A stretch of DNA of 64,000 nt, taken from NCBI RefSeq assembly GCF_000148645.1, contig NC_014541.1, forward strand, positions 1,550,001 through 1,614,000, given 5' to 3'. The position numbers were made by a program, and so were the translations under genes. This document shows, piece after piece, positions 43,833 through 51,953 of the stretch; the stretch's first letter is position 1, and each line of letters starts with the position of its first letter. This DNA is from Ferrimonas balearica DSM 9799 (GTDB lineage: Bacteria; Pseudomonadota; Gammaproteobacteria; Enterobacterales; Shewanellaceae). The notes under the pieces were generated by a model, which saw only the letters and a list, made by a program, of their open reading frames with translations, made no database searches and was not told the origin of the DNA.

Positions 43833-45139
43833 TGCGTCGTCTGACCCAAACCGCCGTGACGGCGGCGATGTTGCTGCTGTCGGCCCACACCCTGGCCAAC
43901 ACCGACATGGTGGAACGCAGCGCCGAAGCCCGCGCTGCGGAAGCCAGCCACAACGCCCAGCGTGAATCCCGCCATCAGGCCAGTGCCGCCGAGGTGGAGG
44001 CCCAGCTCAAGCAGCAGATGGCTGCCCTGAAGGCGCTGAAAGCCGAAGTGGCCGCCCTGAGCGACACCTTCAGCGACAACGAGCGCGCGCTGTCCGAGAA
44101 AGAGACCGAACTGACCCTGGCCACCGGTGCCCTGGGTGAGGTGTACGGCGTGGTGCGCCAGGTCGGCGGCGAACTTTCCGCCGAGCTGGAGCGCGGCCCG
44201 CTGGCCCTGACCGCCCCAGAGCGCATTGAGCAGGCCCAGGCCATGGCCCGGGCCGATCGTCTGCCGGAGTTGGCCCAGTTGCAGGCGCTGCCAGCCATCA
44301 TGATGGCCGACATCCGTGACGGCGCCGCCATTCAACCGGTGACCCTGCCGCTGGCCCAGACCGACGGCAAGATCGCTGAGGCCCAACTGTGGCGTATCGG
44401 CCCCTTTAACCTGCTGTCTGAGCAGGGCTTCGCCCAGGTCGACACCGCCCGCGGCCTGGCGACGCTGTACCCGCGTCAGCCGGACTTTATGCTGCCGGGG
44501 CAGGGCAACGCCCTGGTGATCGACCCGGCCATGGGCGAACTGCTGGACCAGTACCAGCAAACCCCGACCCTGAGCCAGCGTCTGGCCCAGGGCGGCCTGG
44601 TGGGCCAGGTGATTCTGGTGCTGCTGGCCATCGGTGCCCTGATTGCGCTGGTGCGGGCGGCCGTGCTGCTGCGCAGCCAGTTGGCCATCAACAAGCAACT
44701 GAAACAGCGCGAAGCCAACGACAACAACCCGCTGGGTCGCATTCTCAAGGTGTACCACGCCCAGAAGCATCACAACCTGGAAACCCTGGAGCTGAAGCTG
44801 CTGGAAGCGATCGTCAATGAGCAGCAGGGGCTGGAGAAGGGGCTGTCCATGCTTAAGCTGATGGCCGCCATTGCGCCGATGCTGGGTTTGCTCGGTACCG
44901 TGACCGGCATGATCGAAACCTTCCAGGTGATCACCCAATACGGCAACGGTGACCCGAAAGTGATGGCCGGCGGCATCTCCATGGCGTTGGTGACCACGGT
45001 ACTGGGCCTGGTGGCGGCCATGCCGCTGCTGCTGGCGCACAACCTGCTGTCCACCCGCGTCACCGTGATCCGCAGCCTGCTCGAGAAAGAGAGCATTGCG
45101 CTGGTGGCCGCCCACGCCGATGGGGAGTCCAAGGCATGA
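43832..45139 (+). CDS. ttpC: TtpC-like MotA/TolQ/ExbB proton channel protein
   Basis: A 435-residue protein with a signal peptide (TAVTAAMLLLSAHTLA), a periplasmic coiled coil (about residues 30-100), and a middle periplasmic domain. The C-terminal ExbB-like membrane region has segments around VGQVILVLLAIGALIALVRA, MLKLMAAIAPMLGLLGTVTGM and LVTTVLGLVAAMPLLLAHNLL. TtpC is the extra ExbB-like member needed for Vibrio TonB2 function. It overlaps its neighbours by 1 and 4 bp, showing tight operon coupling. Confidence 0.9.
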   Translation: MRRLTQTAVTAAMLLLSAHTLANTDMVERSAEARAAEASHNAQRESRHQASAAEVEAQLKQQMAALKALKAEVAALSDTFSDNERALSEKETELTLATGALGEVYGVVRQVGGELSAELERGPLALTAPERIEQAQAMARADRLPELAQLQALPAIMMADIRDGAAIQPVTLPLAQTDGKIAEAQLWRIGPFNLLSEQGFAQVDTARGLATLYPRQPDFMLPGQGNALVIDPAMGELLDQYQQTPTLSQRLAQGGLVGQVILVLLAIGALIALVRAAVLLRSQLAINKQLKQREANDNNPLGRILKVYHAQKHHNLETLELKLLEAIVNEQQGLEKGLSMLKLMAAIAPMLGLLGTVTGMIETFQVITQYGNGDPKVMAGGISMALVTTVLGLVAAMPLLLAHNLLSTRVTVIRSLLEKESIALVAAHADGESKA

Positions 45140-45654
45140 CCCAATGGTGGGACTGGATAGGCCAGTTTATGGCCCGGGGCGGTCCGCTACTCTGGGTCCT
45201 GGCCGCCGTTGTCCTGATGATTTGGGTGTTGATGATGGAGCGGGTGTTGTTTCTGGCACTGCGCTTCCCGGCCCAGTCTGCCCAGTGGCAAGCCCAGTGG
45301 CAGGCGCGTTCGGAACGCACCAGTTGGTACGCCGTTGCCTGCCGTGAAGGCATGCTCGGCCGTGCCGAGCGTGGCCTCAACGCCAACCTCGACTTCATCA
45401 AGGCACTGGTGGCGATCTGCCCGATGCTCGGTCTGCTCGGTACCGTAACCGGCATGATCAGCGTTTTTGACGTGATGGCGGCCCAGGGCACCGGCAATCC
45501 CAAGCTAATGTCGGCCGGCATCGCCATGGCCACCCTGCCCACCATGGCAGGGATGGTGGCCGCCCTGGCGGGACTCTTTGTCCACGCCCGATTGCAGAAA
45601 TACAGCCAGCGTGCACTGCACGGACTGGCCAACGCGTTGCCGCGGGAGAATTGA
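45136..45654 (+). CDS. exbB2: Proton channel protein ExbB2
   Basis: A 172-residue MotA/TolQ/ExbB family inner-membrane protein. Three membrane segments are visible: LLWVLAAVVLMIWVLMMERVL, LVAICPMLGLLGTVTGMISVF and IAMATLPTMAGMVAALAGLFV. The conserved proline and the GLLGTVTGM signature line the proton path. It works with ExbD2 to energise TonB2 for outer-membrane uptake of iron chelates. It overlaps ttpC by 4 bp and is followed by exbD2 after 1 bp. Confidence 0.92.
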   Translation: MTQWWDWIGQFMARGGPLLWVLAAVVLMIWVLMMERVLFLALRFPAQSAQWQAQWQARSERTSWYAVACREGMLGRAERGLNANLDFIKALVAICPMLGLLGTVTGMISVFDVMAAQGTGNPKLMSAGIAMATLPTMAGMVAALAGLFVHARLQKYSQRALHGLANALPREN

Positions 45655-45655
45655 G

Positions 45656-46063
45656 ATGCGAATTTTGCGTCCTGTTCCTCAGCAGGAGGAAGCTCAGGTC
45701 GACCTGACTCCGATGCTGGATATCGTTTTTATCATGCTGATCTTCTTTATCGTGACCACCTCCTTTGTGCGTGAGTCCGGTATCGAGGTTAACCGTCCGG
45801 AAGCCTCTACGGCGGCGTCTCAGGCGGGGGCCGGCTTGTTTGTGGCGATCAACAACCGCAATGAGATCTACATCGACCAGCGCCGCATCGACATCGAGCG
45901 GGTGCAGGCCAACCTTGAGCGCCTGCGTGCCGACCAGCCGGAATCCCCGCTGGTGATCCAGGCCGATGAGCGGGCCTTTAACGGTGTGGTGGTCAAGGTG
46001 ATGGACGCGGCCAAGGCGGCGGGCATTACCGACATCGCGCTGGCGGCGGAGCCGGGCCAATGA
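45656..46063 (+). CDS. exbD2: Energy-transduction protein ExbD2
   Basis: A 135-residue inner-membrane protein. VDLTPMLDIVFIMLIFFIVT contains the membrane segment with the essential aspartate (near residue 23). The periplasmic domain ends with the conserved pattern VVVKVMDAAKAAGITDIALA. The start at 45656 (MRILRPVPQQEE) follows the exbB2 stop by one base, and the ribosome site CGGGAGAA lies within the end of exbB2. The next gene, tonB2, overlaps by 4 bp. Confidence 0.94.
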   Translation: MRILRPVPQQEEAQVDLTPMLDIVFIMLIFFIVTTSFVRESGIEVNRPEASTAASQAGAGLFVAINNRNEIYIDQRRIDIERVQANLERLRADQPESPLVIQADERAFNGVVVKVMDAAKAAGITDIALAAEPGQ

Positions 46064-46677
46064 GGGACTACCTGCTGGCGCTGTGCCTGGGCGGGGCGAT
46101 CACCGCCGGGCTGTTTAGCCTGATGGCGATGATGGTCACCGGAGGCCCGGGCAAAGCCCCAAGCGAGCCCGGTCCGGCCCCGGTTTCGGTGCTGATGGCG
46201 GATCGTCCGGAGCAGCTTAACCGCCGCAGCCGGGCGTTGCCGGAGCCGCCGCCACCGTTGCCGGAGTTGCCTCAGGCGCAGGTGGTGGAGAACAGCAGTG
46301 CCACCAACGTTCAGATGAATCTGGACCTGCCCACCCTCAGCATCGATGGCCCCGGTGACATCCAGATCGGCATGCCCGCCAAAGCCGACCTGGCCACCGC
46401 CGACCGCCAGGCGATGCCGCTGTACCGGGTGGAACCGGCCTACCCCCAGCGTGCGTTGCGGATGCGGGCCGAAGGCTACGTGCTGATGGAGTTCACCATC
46501 GACGAGCAGGGCCGCCCCCGCAATATCCGGGTGATCGAGTCTGAGCCGGTGCGCCTGTTTGATCAGGCTGCCATGAAGGCGCTGGCGCGCTGGAAATACC
46601 AGCCCAAGCAACTGGATGGCAAAGCCGTGTCTCAACCCGGCCAGACCGCCAAACTGGAGTTTAAGCTGAACCGATGA
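46060..46677 (+). CDS. tonB2: Energy transducer TonB2
   Basis: A 205-residue protein with an N-terminal membrane anchor (LLALCLGGAITAGLFSLMAMM), a short proline-rich linker (ALPEPPPPLPELPQA, shorter than that of classical TonB), and the C-terminal TonB domain. The latter contains VEPAYPQRALRMRAEGYVLM, GRPRNIRVIESEPVRLFD and MKALARWKYQP. It links the ExbB2/ExbD2 proton motor to TonB-dependent receptors; no receptor gene lies in this window. It overlaps exbD2 and the TPR gene by 4 bp each. Confidence 0.93.
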   Translation: MRDYLLALCLGGAITAGLFSLMAMMVTGGPGKAPSEPGPAPVSVLMADRPEQLNRRSRALPEPPPPLPELPQAQVVENSSATNVQMNLDLPTLSIDGPGDIQIGMPAKADLATADRQAMPLYRVEPAYPQRALRMRAEGYVLMEFTIDEQGRPRNIRVIESEPVRLFDQAAMKALARWKYQPKQLDGKAVSQPGQTAKLEFKLNR

Positions 46678-47831
46678 GAGCGCTGATTTTGTGCCTGGCC
46701 ATGCTGGCCGGCACCGCCCAGGCCGCCATGAGCCCCATTATGGCCAGCAAGGTTCAGGAAGCCTGGGCCCTGTACGAAGCGGATAAGCTGGACCAGGCCA
46801 TCGACATCCTGGCCCCGCTGGAGCCCCGCGATGGCGAATCCAAAGCCTACGTGGCGCGCCTGTTGGGCAGCCTCTACTGGGCCGCGGAGCAGCCGGATAA
46901 GGCACTGGAGCAACTGCAGATCGCACTGGACAGTGGTGTGCTTAACGAGATGACCAGCGCCCAGACCCGCCGCATGGTGGCGGACATCCTGCTAATGAAT
47001 GAACGTTTCCGTGACGCGCTGGGCCACTACCAGTGGCTGCGTGATAACGCCCCGGCGGAGCTGGTTAACGCGGATCTGCACCTGCGCATCGCCCAGAGCC
47101 ACTTCCGACTGGAGCAGTGGGCGGAAGTGATTCCGGCGGCACGCGCTGCGGTGGCGCTGGAGTCCAGTGTCTCGCCCTACCAGATGATGCTGACCGCTTA
47201 TCAGCAACTTCAGAACTGGCCTGAAGCGCTGAAGGTGACGGCGGCGCTGATTGAGCTGGAGCCGGAGCGCCTGAGTTGGTGGCGTCAGCGCGCCAGTGTG
47301 CAACTGCGCCTGAACGATCAGGAAGCGGCACTGCGCACTCTGGCGCTGGCGGAGCAGAACAACCTGTTGACCAGCGAGGGGGATTACCGCTCACTGATTC
47401 AGCTGTTCAACAACCGTGGCCTGCCGGAGTTGGCGGCGCGTTTCCTGGCCGGGCAACTGGGTAAGCACATTGACGACGATGTTGAGCGTCGGGTGGAGCT
47501 GGCCCGTTACTGGCAGATGGCGCGGGAGTGGGACGCCGCACAACAGGCCTGGGGCCGGGCGGCAGAACTGGACAGCCAGTATCGGGTCAATCAGTTTGAA
47601 GTGCTGGTGATGGCCTCCGAATTCCGGCAGGCGGTGGCACTGCTGCCAGCGCTGGATGCCCTCAAGCTGGACAACGACGATCGCCTGCGGGTGGAGATGA
47701 TGGCGGTGCGCGCCTACTACCAGATGGGCGACTACGCCGACGCGCTGGCGCGGGCAGAACGGGCGCGTCATTACGACCGGGAATCGGCGGATCCCTGGAT
47801 GGCGTTCCTGCAGGAAAAGCTCGCACTCTGA
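46674..47831 (+). CDS. TPR protein of the TonB2 operon
   Basis: A 385-residue exported protein with a signal peptide (ALILCLAMLAGTAQAA) and a series of tetratricopeptide-like helix pairs over most of its length (for example ALYEADKLDQAIDILAPLEP, LGSLYWAAEQPDKALEQLQ and AYYQMGDYADALARAERAR). The last gene of Vibrio TonB2 operons is also a TPR protein. It may stabilise the TonB2 complex or scaffold it in the periplasm. It overlaps tonB2 by 4 bp and is followed by a strong terminator. Confidence 0.88.
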   Translation: MRALILCLAMLAGTAQAAMSPIMASKVQEAWALYEADKLDQAIDILAPLEPRDGESKAYVARLLGSLYWAAEQPDKALEQLQIALDSGVLNEMTSAQTRRMVADILLMNERFRDALGHYQWLRDNAPAELVNADLHLRIAQSHFRLEQWAEVIPAARAAVALESSVSPYQMMLTAYQQLQNWPEALKVTAALIELEPERLSWWRQRASVQLRLNDQEAALRTLALAEQNNLLTSEGDYRSLIQLFNNRGLPELAARFLAGQLGKHIDDDVERRVELARYWQMAREWDAAQQAWGRAAELDSQYRVNQFEVLVMASEFRQAVALLPALDALKLDNDDRLRVEMMAVRAYYQMGDYADALARAERARHYDRESADPWMAFLQEKLAL

Positions 47832-47836
47832 ACAAC

Positions 47837-47867
47837 CACACCCGGCCTGGCGCCGGGTGTTTTTTTC
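47837..47867 (+). terminator. Intrinsic terminator ending the TonB2 operon
   Basis: CACACCCGGC-CTG-GCGCCGGGTGTTTTTTT. Confidence 0.9.
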
Positions 47868-47941
47868 TCGGCGCACCCCGCGCCCGGGGACGGCAACTGC
47901 CATACTCACCCTGTAGTGACGTTGTAGGAGTTGTGGTTCCC

Positions 47942-49420
47942 ATGCGCCTGATGTTCGTTATCCTGTTTTGCATCTGCAGCGGGGTCGCGATGGGGGGAGA
48001 CCGCAAGCCACTATGGTTTGCTGATTCACGCCAGGAACAGGCGGCACGGGAACTTGAGGGACAATTGGCGATCCTGGCGGCAGCGGATCTGGATCCCCGT
48101 TTTGATGACCTGCAGTGGCGGTTAGCTCAGGCCTCCGGGCCGGAGCAGGCCAGCCTGTTGTATACCGAAGCCTACCTGTTGGTGCGCGCCTTCTGGCGCG
48201 AGGTACACCGTTTTCCTCCCGGCCAGCTTGATCTGAACGCGCCTCTGTCACTGATGCCTGAGCCGGGGTTTGCCAGTGCCATGGCGCACGATGCCGCCAA
48301 GGGTAGGTTGTATGAGCGGGTGCTGGCGCTGGAGCCGCCCGTGCCGCACTATCTGGCCTTCAGCAATCGCTTGCGCAAGCTGCACCATCTGGCCAGGCAA
48401 CCGCCGTTGGCGATTGGGGCCTGGGGGGTGATCAAACCCGGTGAGCACCACGCCGAGGTGGCGCCGATTCGCCGGCAACTGGCCCGTCTCGGGGACTACC
48501 CGGGCCGCACCGACAGCCTGCGTTACGACGGCGGCATGGTGGCGGCGGTACAGCAGTTTCAGCGCCGTCATGGGCTAAAAGCCGATGGCGTTATCGGGCC
48601 GCGAACCCGTCACTGGCTGCGGCTGGATTATCAAGAGCGTGCGCGCTTGCTGGCGCGTGCACTCGTGCGCCAGGCCCATGATCGGCACTATTTCGCACCG
48701 GACCACCTGCTGGTCAACATTCCCGACTACCGACTCGACTGGGTTCAGGACGGCCAGTCCCGCTTCAGCGCCCGAGTGGTGGTGGGGATGCCCTCCCGAC
48801 GCACCCCAAGGATGCACAGTGAACTGCGTAGCGTGGTGGTTAATCCCTACTGGAACGTACCCAACTCCATCATGCGGAAGGACCTGCTGCCCCGGATCCT
48901 GACCGACGGCAGCTACGTCCAGCGCAACCGCTTTGAGGTGCTGGACTCGGAGAACCGGCCACTCTGGCTCTCGCCGGATGAACTCTCCCGCCTGGCTTAC
49001 CAGGGCTTCCCCTATCGACTGCGCCAGCGTCCCGGCCCGGGCAATTCGCTGGGGCGGTATAAATTCCACCTGATAAACAGTCAGGCCATCTACCTCCATG
49101 ACACCCCGAAACAGCGGCTGTTTGAACGCAGCACCCGGGCGTTTTCTTCTGGCTGCATCCGGGTTGAGAACGCCGACCTGCTGGCGGACCTGCTGCTGCA
49201 GGCCCAGTCCCCCGAAGGGCCGCCATTGAAGCGTTATCTGAATGCCAGTGGGCCACGTTGGTTGACCCTACAGCAACCTCTGGCGGTTTACCTGGTGTAT
49301 TGGAGTGCCTGGATGGATGGGGGGCGCGCTCAGTTTCGAAGTGACATCTACGAGCTCGAAAAAGCAGCAATTGGTCGCCAGCCCGCCCTGACCGCGAGCC
49401 TGGACAAAAATAAGGAATAA
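47942..49420 (+). CDS. L,D-transpeptidase of the YcbB/LdtD type
   Basis: A 492-residue periplasmic enzyme that makes 3-3 cross-links in peptidoglycan. It has a signal peptide (LMFVILFCICSGVAM), a helical N-terminal part, a peptidoglycan-binding repeat (AVQQFQRRHGLKADGVIGPRT, about residues 200-225), and a YkuD catalytic domain. In the latter, QAIYLHDTP supplies the histidine and FSSGCIRVENADLLADLL the nucleophile cysteine near residue 402. The ATG at 47942 is preferred over the GTG at 47933, which is only 2 bases from AGGAG. The next gene is YcbK-like; E. coli also has ycbB next to ycbK. Confidence 0.92.
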   Translation: MRLMFVILFCICSGVAMGGDRKPLWFADSRQEQAARELEGQLAILAAADLDPRFDDLQWRLAQASGPEQASLLYTEAYLLVRAFWREVHRFPPGQLDLNAPLSLMPEPGFASAMAHDAAKGRLYERVLALEPPVPHYLAFSNRLRKLHHLARQPPLAIGAWGVIKPGEHHAEVAPIRRQLARLGDYPGRTDSLRYDGGMVAAVQQFQRRHGLKADGVIGPRTRHWLRLDYQERARLLARALVRQAHDRHYFAPDHLLVNIPDYRLDWVQDGQSRFSARVVVGMPSRRTPRMHSELRSVVVNPYWNVPNSIMRKDLLPRILTDGSYVQRNRFEVLDSENRPLWLSPDELSRLAYQGFPYRLRQRPGPGNSLGRYKFHLINSQAIYLHDTPKQRLFERSTRAFSSGCIRVENADLLADLLLQAQSPEGPPLKRYLNASGPRWLTLQQPLAVYLVYWSAWMDGGRAQFRSDIYELEKAAIGRQPALTASLDKNKE

Positions 49421-49519
49421 GAGTGACTTGCCGGGGTAAGCTGTTTTTGGACTAAGTTATGGCAGAACAAAGCACTTGAAAGGTCAAAAAGTGATCGGTA
49501 GGGTGGGCCCACTAATGAA

Positions 49520-49539
49520 CGGGAAGGAGACACTTCCCG
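49520..49539. repeat. 7-bp perfect inverted repeat between the L,D-transpeptidase and ycbK-like genes
   Basis: CGGGAAG / CTTCCCG with a 6-nt loop; the AAGGAG inside it is the only ribosome-site-like sequence upstream of the YcbK-like gene. Role unknown. Confidence 0.4.
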
Positions 49540-49572
49540 AATAATAAAATGGATTTGGTTTACGGGTTCATC

Positions 49573-50127
49573 ATGTCAGAGATCTGCACTTTGCGACGGC
49601 GCCTGCTGGGCGGCGCCGGGGCCACATTGATGTTGGCTGGCCTTCCAGGCGTTGCCCATGCCAGTCTGCAGTCGCCCAATGCGCCATTGCGCGCCCTCAG
49701 CTTTTATAACCGCCATACCGGTGAGCGCACCACTGCCGAGTTTTGGGGCGAAGGCCATTACCTCCAATCCGGGCTGTCTCAGCTCGACACCGTGCTGCGC
49801 GATCACCGGGTCAACGAAGTGGCCCCCATCGACCGCGGTCTTTACGAGCTGGTATACCAACTGGCCGAAAAGCTGGACTACCACAAAGATATCCACCTTA
49901 TTTCCGGCTACCGCAGCATGAAGACCAACGAGATGCTGGCCGCACGCTCTGGTGGCGTGGCCAAACGCAGCTACCACACCAAGGCGATGGCGGTGGATAT
50001 TGCCATGCCGGGCGTGGCCCTGTCGGACCTGCGCAAAGCCGCGTTGTCCCTGCAAGGTGGCGGTGTGGGGTACTATCCGCGTTCCGGTTTTGTCCATGTC
50101 GATACCGGCCCGGTGCGACGTTGGTAA
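49573..50127 (+). CDS. YcbK-like DUF882 (peptidase M15-type) protein
   Basis: A 184-residue protein exported probably by the Tat route (LRRRLLGGAGATLMLAG, cleavage after AHA). The M15-like domain matches E. coli YcbK: FYNRHTGERTTAEFWGEGHY, LISGYRSMKTNEMLA, GGVAKRSYHTKAMAVDIAM and GGVGYYPRSGFVHVDTGPVR. The SYHTKAMAVDI and FVHVD pieces carry the metal-binding His/Asp/His set of D-Ala-D-Ala-type peptidases. The start is uncertain: 49549 adds eight hydrophobic residues ahead of the Tat motif, and neither start has a well-placed ribosome site. Function is probably murein-related. Confidence 0.88.
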   Translation: MSEICTLRRRLLGGAGATLMLAGLPGVAHASLQSPNAPLRALSFYNRHTGERTTAEFWGEGHYLQSGLSQLDTVLRDHRVNEVAPIDRGLYELVYQLAEKLDYHKDIHLISGYRSMKTNEMLAARSGGVAKRSYHTKAMAVDIAMPGVALSDLRKAALSLQGGGVGYYPRSGFVHVDTGPVRRW

Positions 50128-50144
50128 AACACCACAAATCCCGC

Positions 50145-50174
50145 TTGTTGGCGGCTTTCGCGCTGTGATAGAAT
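50145..50174 (+). promoter_or_regulatory. rplY promoter with extended -10
   Basis: TGATAGAAT gives an extended -10 (TAGAAT at 50169-50174). TTGTTG at 50145-50150 lies 18 bp upstream as the -35. The transcript would begin near 50181, before the leader hairpin. Confidence 0.55.
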
Positions 50175-50197
50175 CCGCCGGCTTTTAAAAGCAAAGT

Positions 50198-50237
50198 GCC
50201 GACGTTGGTCGCAAACGTCGGCATCTTTTTTTCTATT
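50198..50237 (+). promoter_or_regulatory. Terminator-like leader hairpin before rplY
   Basis: A perfect 9-bp stem GCCGACGTT / AACGTCGGC (50198-50222, 7-nt loop) is followed by ATCTTTTTTTCT. It lies between the rplY promoter and its ribosome site. It can act as an attenuator for rplY and as the terminator of the YcbK-like gene. Confidence 0.6.
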
Positions 50238-50252
50238 TTTGAGGTTTTACCT

Positions 50253-50540
50253 ATGTCTTTCGTATTCGAAGCTAAAGTCCGCACCGACGCGGGGAAAGGT
50301 GCGAGCCGCCGCCTGCGTCACGCTGGTCTGATCCCGGCCATCATCTACGGTGGCAACGCTGAGCCGGTTTCCATCGAACTGGATCACGACAAAATCCTGC
50401 ACGCTCAGGACGAAGACGCTTTCTACACTGCCGAACTGACCATCGTTGTTGATGGCAAAGAGGAAAAAGTAAAAGCGCAAGCCATGCAGCGTCACCCCTA
50501 CAAGCCGAAAGTCACCCACATCGACTTTAAGCGCGTTTAA
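50253..50540 (+). CDS. rplY: Large ribosomal subunit protein bL25
   Basis: The 95-residue short form of bL25, which binds loop E of 5S rRNA. The sequence [39 protein letters not shown] and [17 protein letters not shown] is typical. The start at 50253 follows GAGGTTTTACCT; upstream in-frame codons lie inside the leader hairpin. E. coli rplY is controlled through its mRNA leader by its own product. Here the leader has a terminator-like hairpin instead of an obvious translational operator. Confidence 0.96.
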   Translation: MSFVFEAKVRTDAGKGASRRLRHAGLIPAIIYGGNAEPVSIELDHDKILHAQDEDAFYTAELTIVVDGKEEKVKAQAMQRHPYKPKVTHIDFKRV

Positions 50541-50554
50541 TCGCCAGCTTGTAT

Positions 50555-50583
50555 GAAAAAGGCACCTTCGGGTGCCTTTTTCT
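50555..50583 (+). terminator. Intrinsic terminator after rplY
   Basis: AAAAAGGCACC-TTC-GGGTGCCTTTTTC. Confidence 0.88.
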
Positions 50584-50634
50584 GTTTTGGGCTGTCTAAC
50601 CTTATCTTTCCAGCCACCTTTTGGGAGCGAAACG

Positions 50635-51084
50635 ATGATATTGGCCCGATTGCGCCGGTTACTGTCCAGTGAGCAGGACTCCGGCATCAAGCAAAGTGAA
50701 GTGGACGCGCGGCTGGCGTGCGCCGCCCTGCTGTTGGAGGTGTCCCGCAGTGATGGCAGCCAGAGCCCGGAGGAGAAAGCGGCGATTTGGCATCTGTTGG
50801 AGGAGGGGTTCTCGCTGTCGGAGCGGGAACTGCGCCTGCTGTTTGACCAGGCCCTGGAGGTGAGTGAGGAGGCGTCGGATCTGTTTGCCTTTACCTCGGT
50901 GGCCAAGAAGAACCTGAGCCAGGCCCAGAAAATCGCCCTGATCCAGGGGCTGTGGCGGGTCGCTTATGCCGATGGCGACCTGGACCCTCAGGAGGAGGGG
51001 GTGATCCGCAAGGTGGCGGACCTGCTCTACGTCAGCCACGGCGATTACATTCAGGCCAAGCTGGCCGCGCAGCCGGCGCAGTAG
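50635..51084 (+). CDS. TerB-like protein
   Basis: A 149-residue all-helical protein of the TerB fold. The family marks are LLLEVSRSDGSQSPEEKAAI near residue 33 and VAYADGDLDPQEEGVIRKVADLLYV near residue 105; the latter's YADGDLDPQEE has the metal-binding acidic pattern. Stand-alone TerB proteins are widespread and often of unknown role, and there are no tellurite-resistance genes nearby. The start at 50635 follows GGGAGCG. A bidirectional terminator separates it from the next gene. Confidence 0.85.
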   Translation: MILARLRRLLSSEQDSGIKQSEVDARLACAALLLEVSRSDGSQSPEEKAAIWHLLEEGFSLSERELRLLFDQALEVSEEASDLFAFTSVAKKNLSQAQKIALIQGLWRVAYADGDLDPQEEGVIRKVADLLYVSHGDYIQAKLAAQPAQ

Positions 51085-51103
51085 CCGCGTTCAGCCGTGG
51101 GCA

Positions 51104-51134
51104 TAAAAAACGGGGCCAATCGGCCCCGTTTTTT
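51104..51134. terminator. Bidirectional terminator
   Basis: AAAAAACGGGGCC-AATC-GGCCCCGTTTTTT between the convergent TerB-like and UPF0149 genes. Confidence 0.9.
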
Positions 51135-51146
51135 GATCAGTGCGCT

Positions 51147-51773
51147 TTAGTGGCCGCTGTTCACCGGCGCCAGCTCACCGTCATCGTCCAGCTTGACCTG
51201 GCTCCAGCCGTGCATATATGCCAGCGCCTCGTCGATGGCGTGGCGTAGCTGCTCCGGCTCAGGCTCGGCGCCTTCACGCCAGGCAACGGCGTGTTCTTCA
51301 TCGCTGCCCAGGGTGGCCACATAGCCAAGCAGGCTGGCGCAGGACTCCACCTCTTGGAACTGCTCGTCGGTGAGCAGCTCCTGCCACGCTTCCTTGAGGA
51401 ACAGGAAGCCGGTCATAAAGCCGGCCAGCCAGTGTCGCAGAGGCTGCGGTACCTGGCGTTGGTTCAGGGCATCCAGATGCTCGCTCATCTCCAGCGGCAT
51501 CAGGCGCTGTTTCAGGTGCACTTCGTCGTGCAGCTGGTTGAAGAGGGTGAACAGGCGCTCCATGATTTTGGCTTCAAAGGGCCAGTACTCTTTCTCCGGC
51601 TCCACCCCAGCGATGGCGCTGCTCCAGCTGGACGGGTCCAGGGTGCGGGGGTGGCAATGCAGATGGGCCAGGAAACCTTTGGCCTGCAGCAGGTCCATAC
51701 CGCCGTGCTGGGCGCATTCATTGAGGACTTCGGTCAGTCTCTTTTCGTCGTGTTTCGTCAGTTTCTCTTTCAT
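51147..51773 (-). CDS. UPF0149 (YgfB/YecA) family protein
   Basis: A 208-residue soluble, mostly helical protein. The UPF0149 pattern is visible in QAKGFLAHLHCHPRTLDPSSW, split as GFLAHLHCHP and SSWSSAIAG, and in HWLAGFMTGFLFLKEAWQELL. The acidic C-terminus LDDDGELAPVNSGH lacks the SEC-C zinc motif found in YecA. The start at 51773 is the first codon consistent with the family; the open frame extends well upstream without support. The function is unknown. Confidence 0.85.
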   Translation of the reverse strand: MKEKLTKHDEKRLTEVLNECAQHGGMDLLQAKGFLAHLHCHPRTLDPSSWSSAIAGVEPEKEYWPFEAKIMERLFTLFNQLHDEVHLKQRLMPLEMSEHLDALNQRQVPQPLRHWLAGFMTGFLFLKEAWQELLTDEQFQEVESCASLLGYVATLGSDEEHAVAWREGAEPEPEQLRHAIDEALAYMHGWSQVKLDDDGELAPVNSGH

Positions 51774-51953
51774 GGTCTCAGCCGGGTTGGAACCGTGGTG
51801 AATAGGGTCGCATGTTTGCGAAGCTTTGCCAGCGCTATCACCCCATAACTGTGCGCCAGATCCCTGCTGGTGTGCATCCGGCACCGATTGGTTTGCGCGC
51901 AAGGGCAATGATATAACGGACTTTCCTGGATTATGCCGTATCAAGGACGAAAT

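Noticed and set aside
50635-51084. Tellurite-resistance operon suggested by the TerB-like gene
   Set aside because: No terA, terC, terD, terE or terZ genes are in the neighbourhood; stand-alone TerB domains are common.
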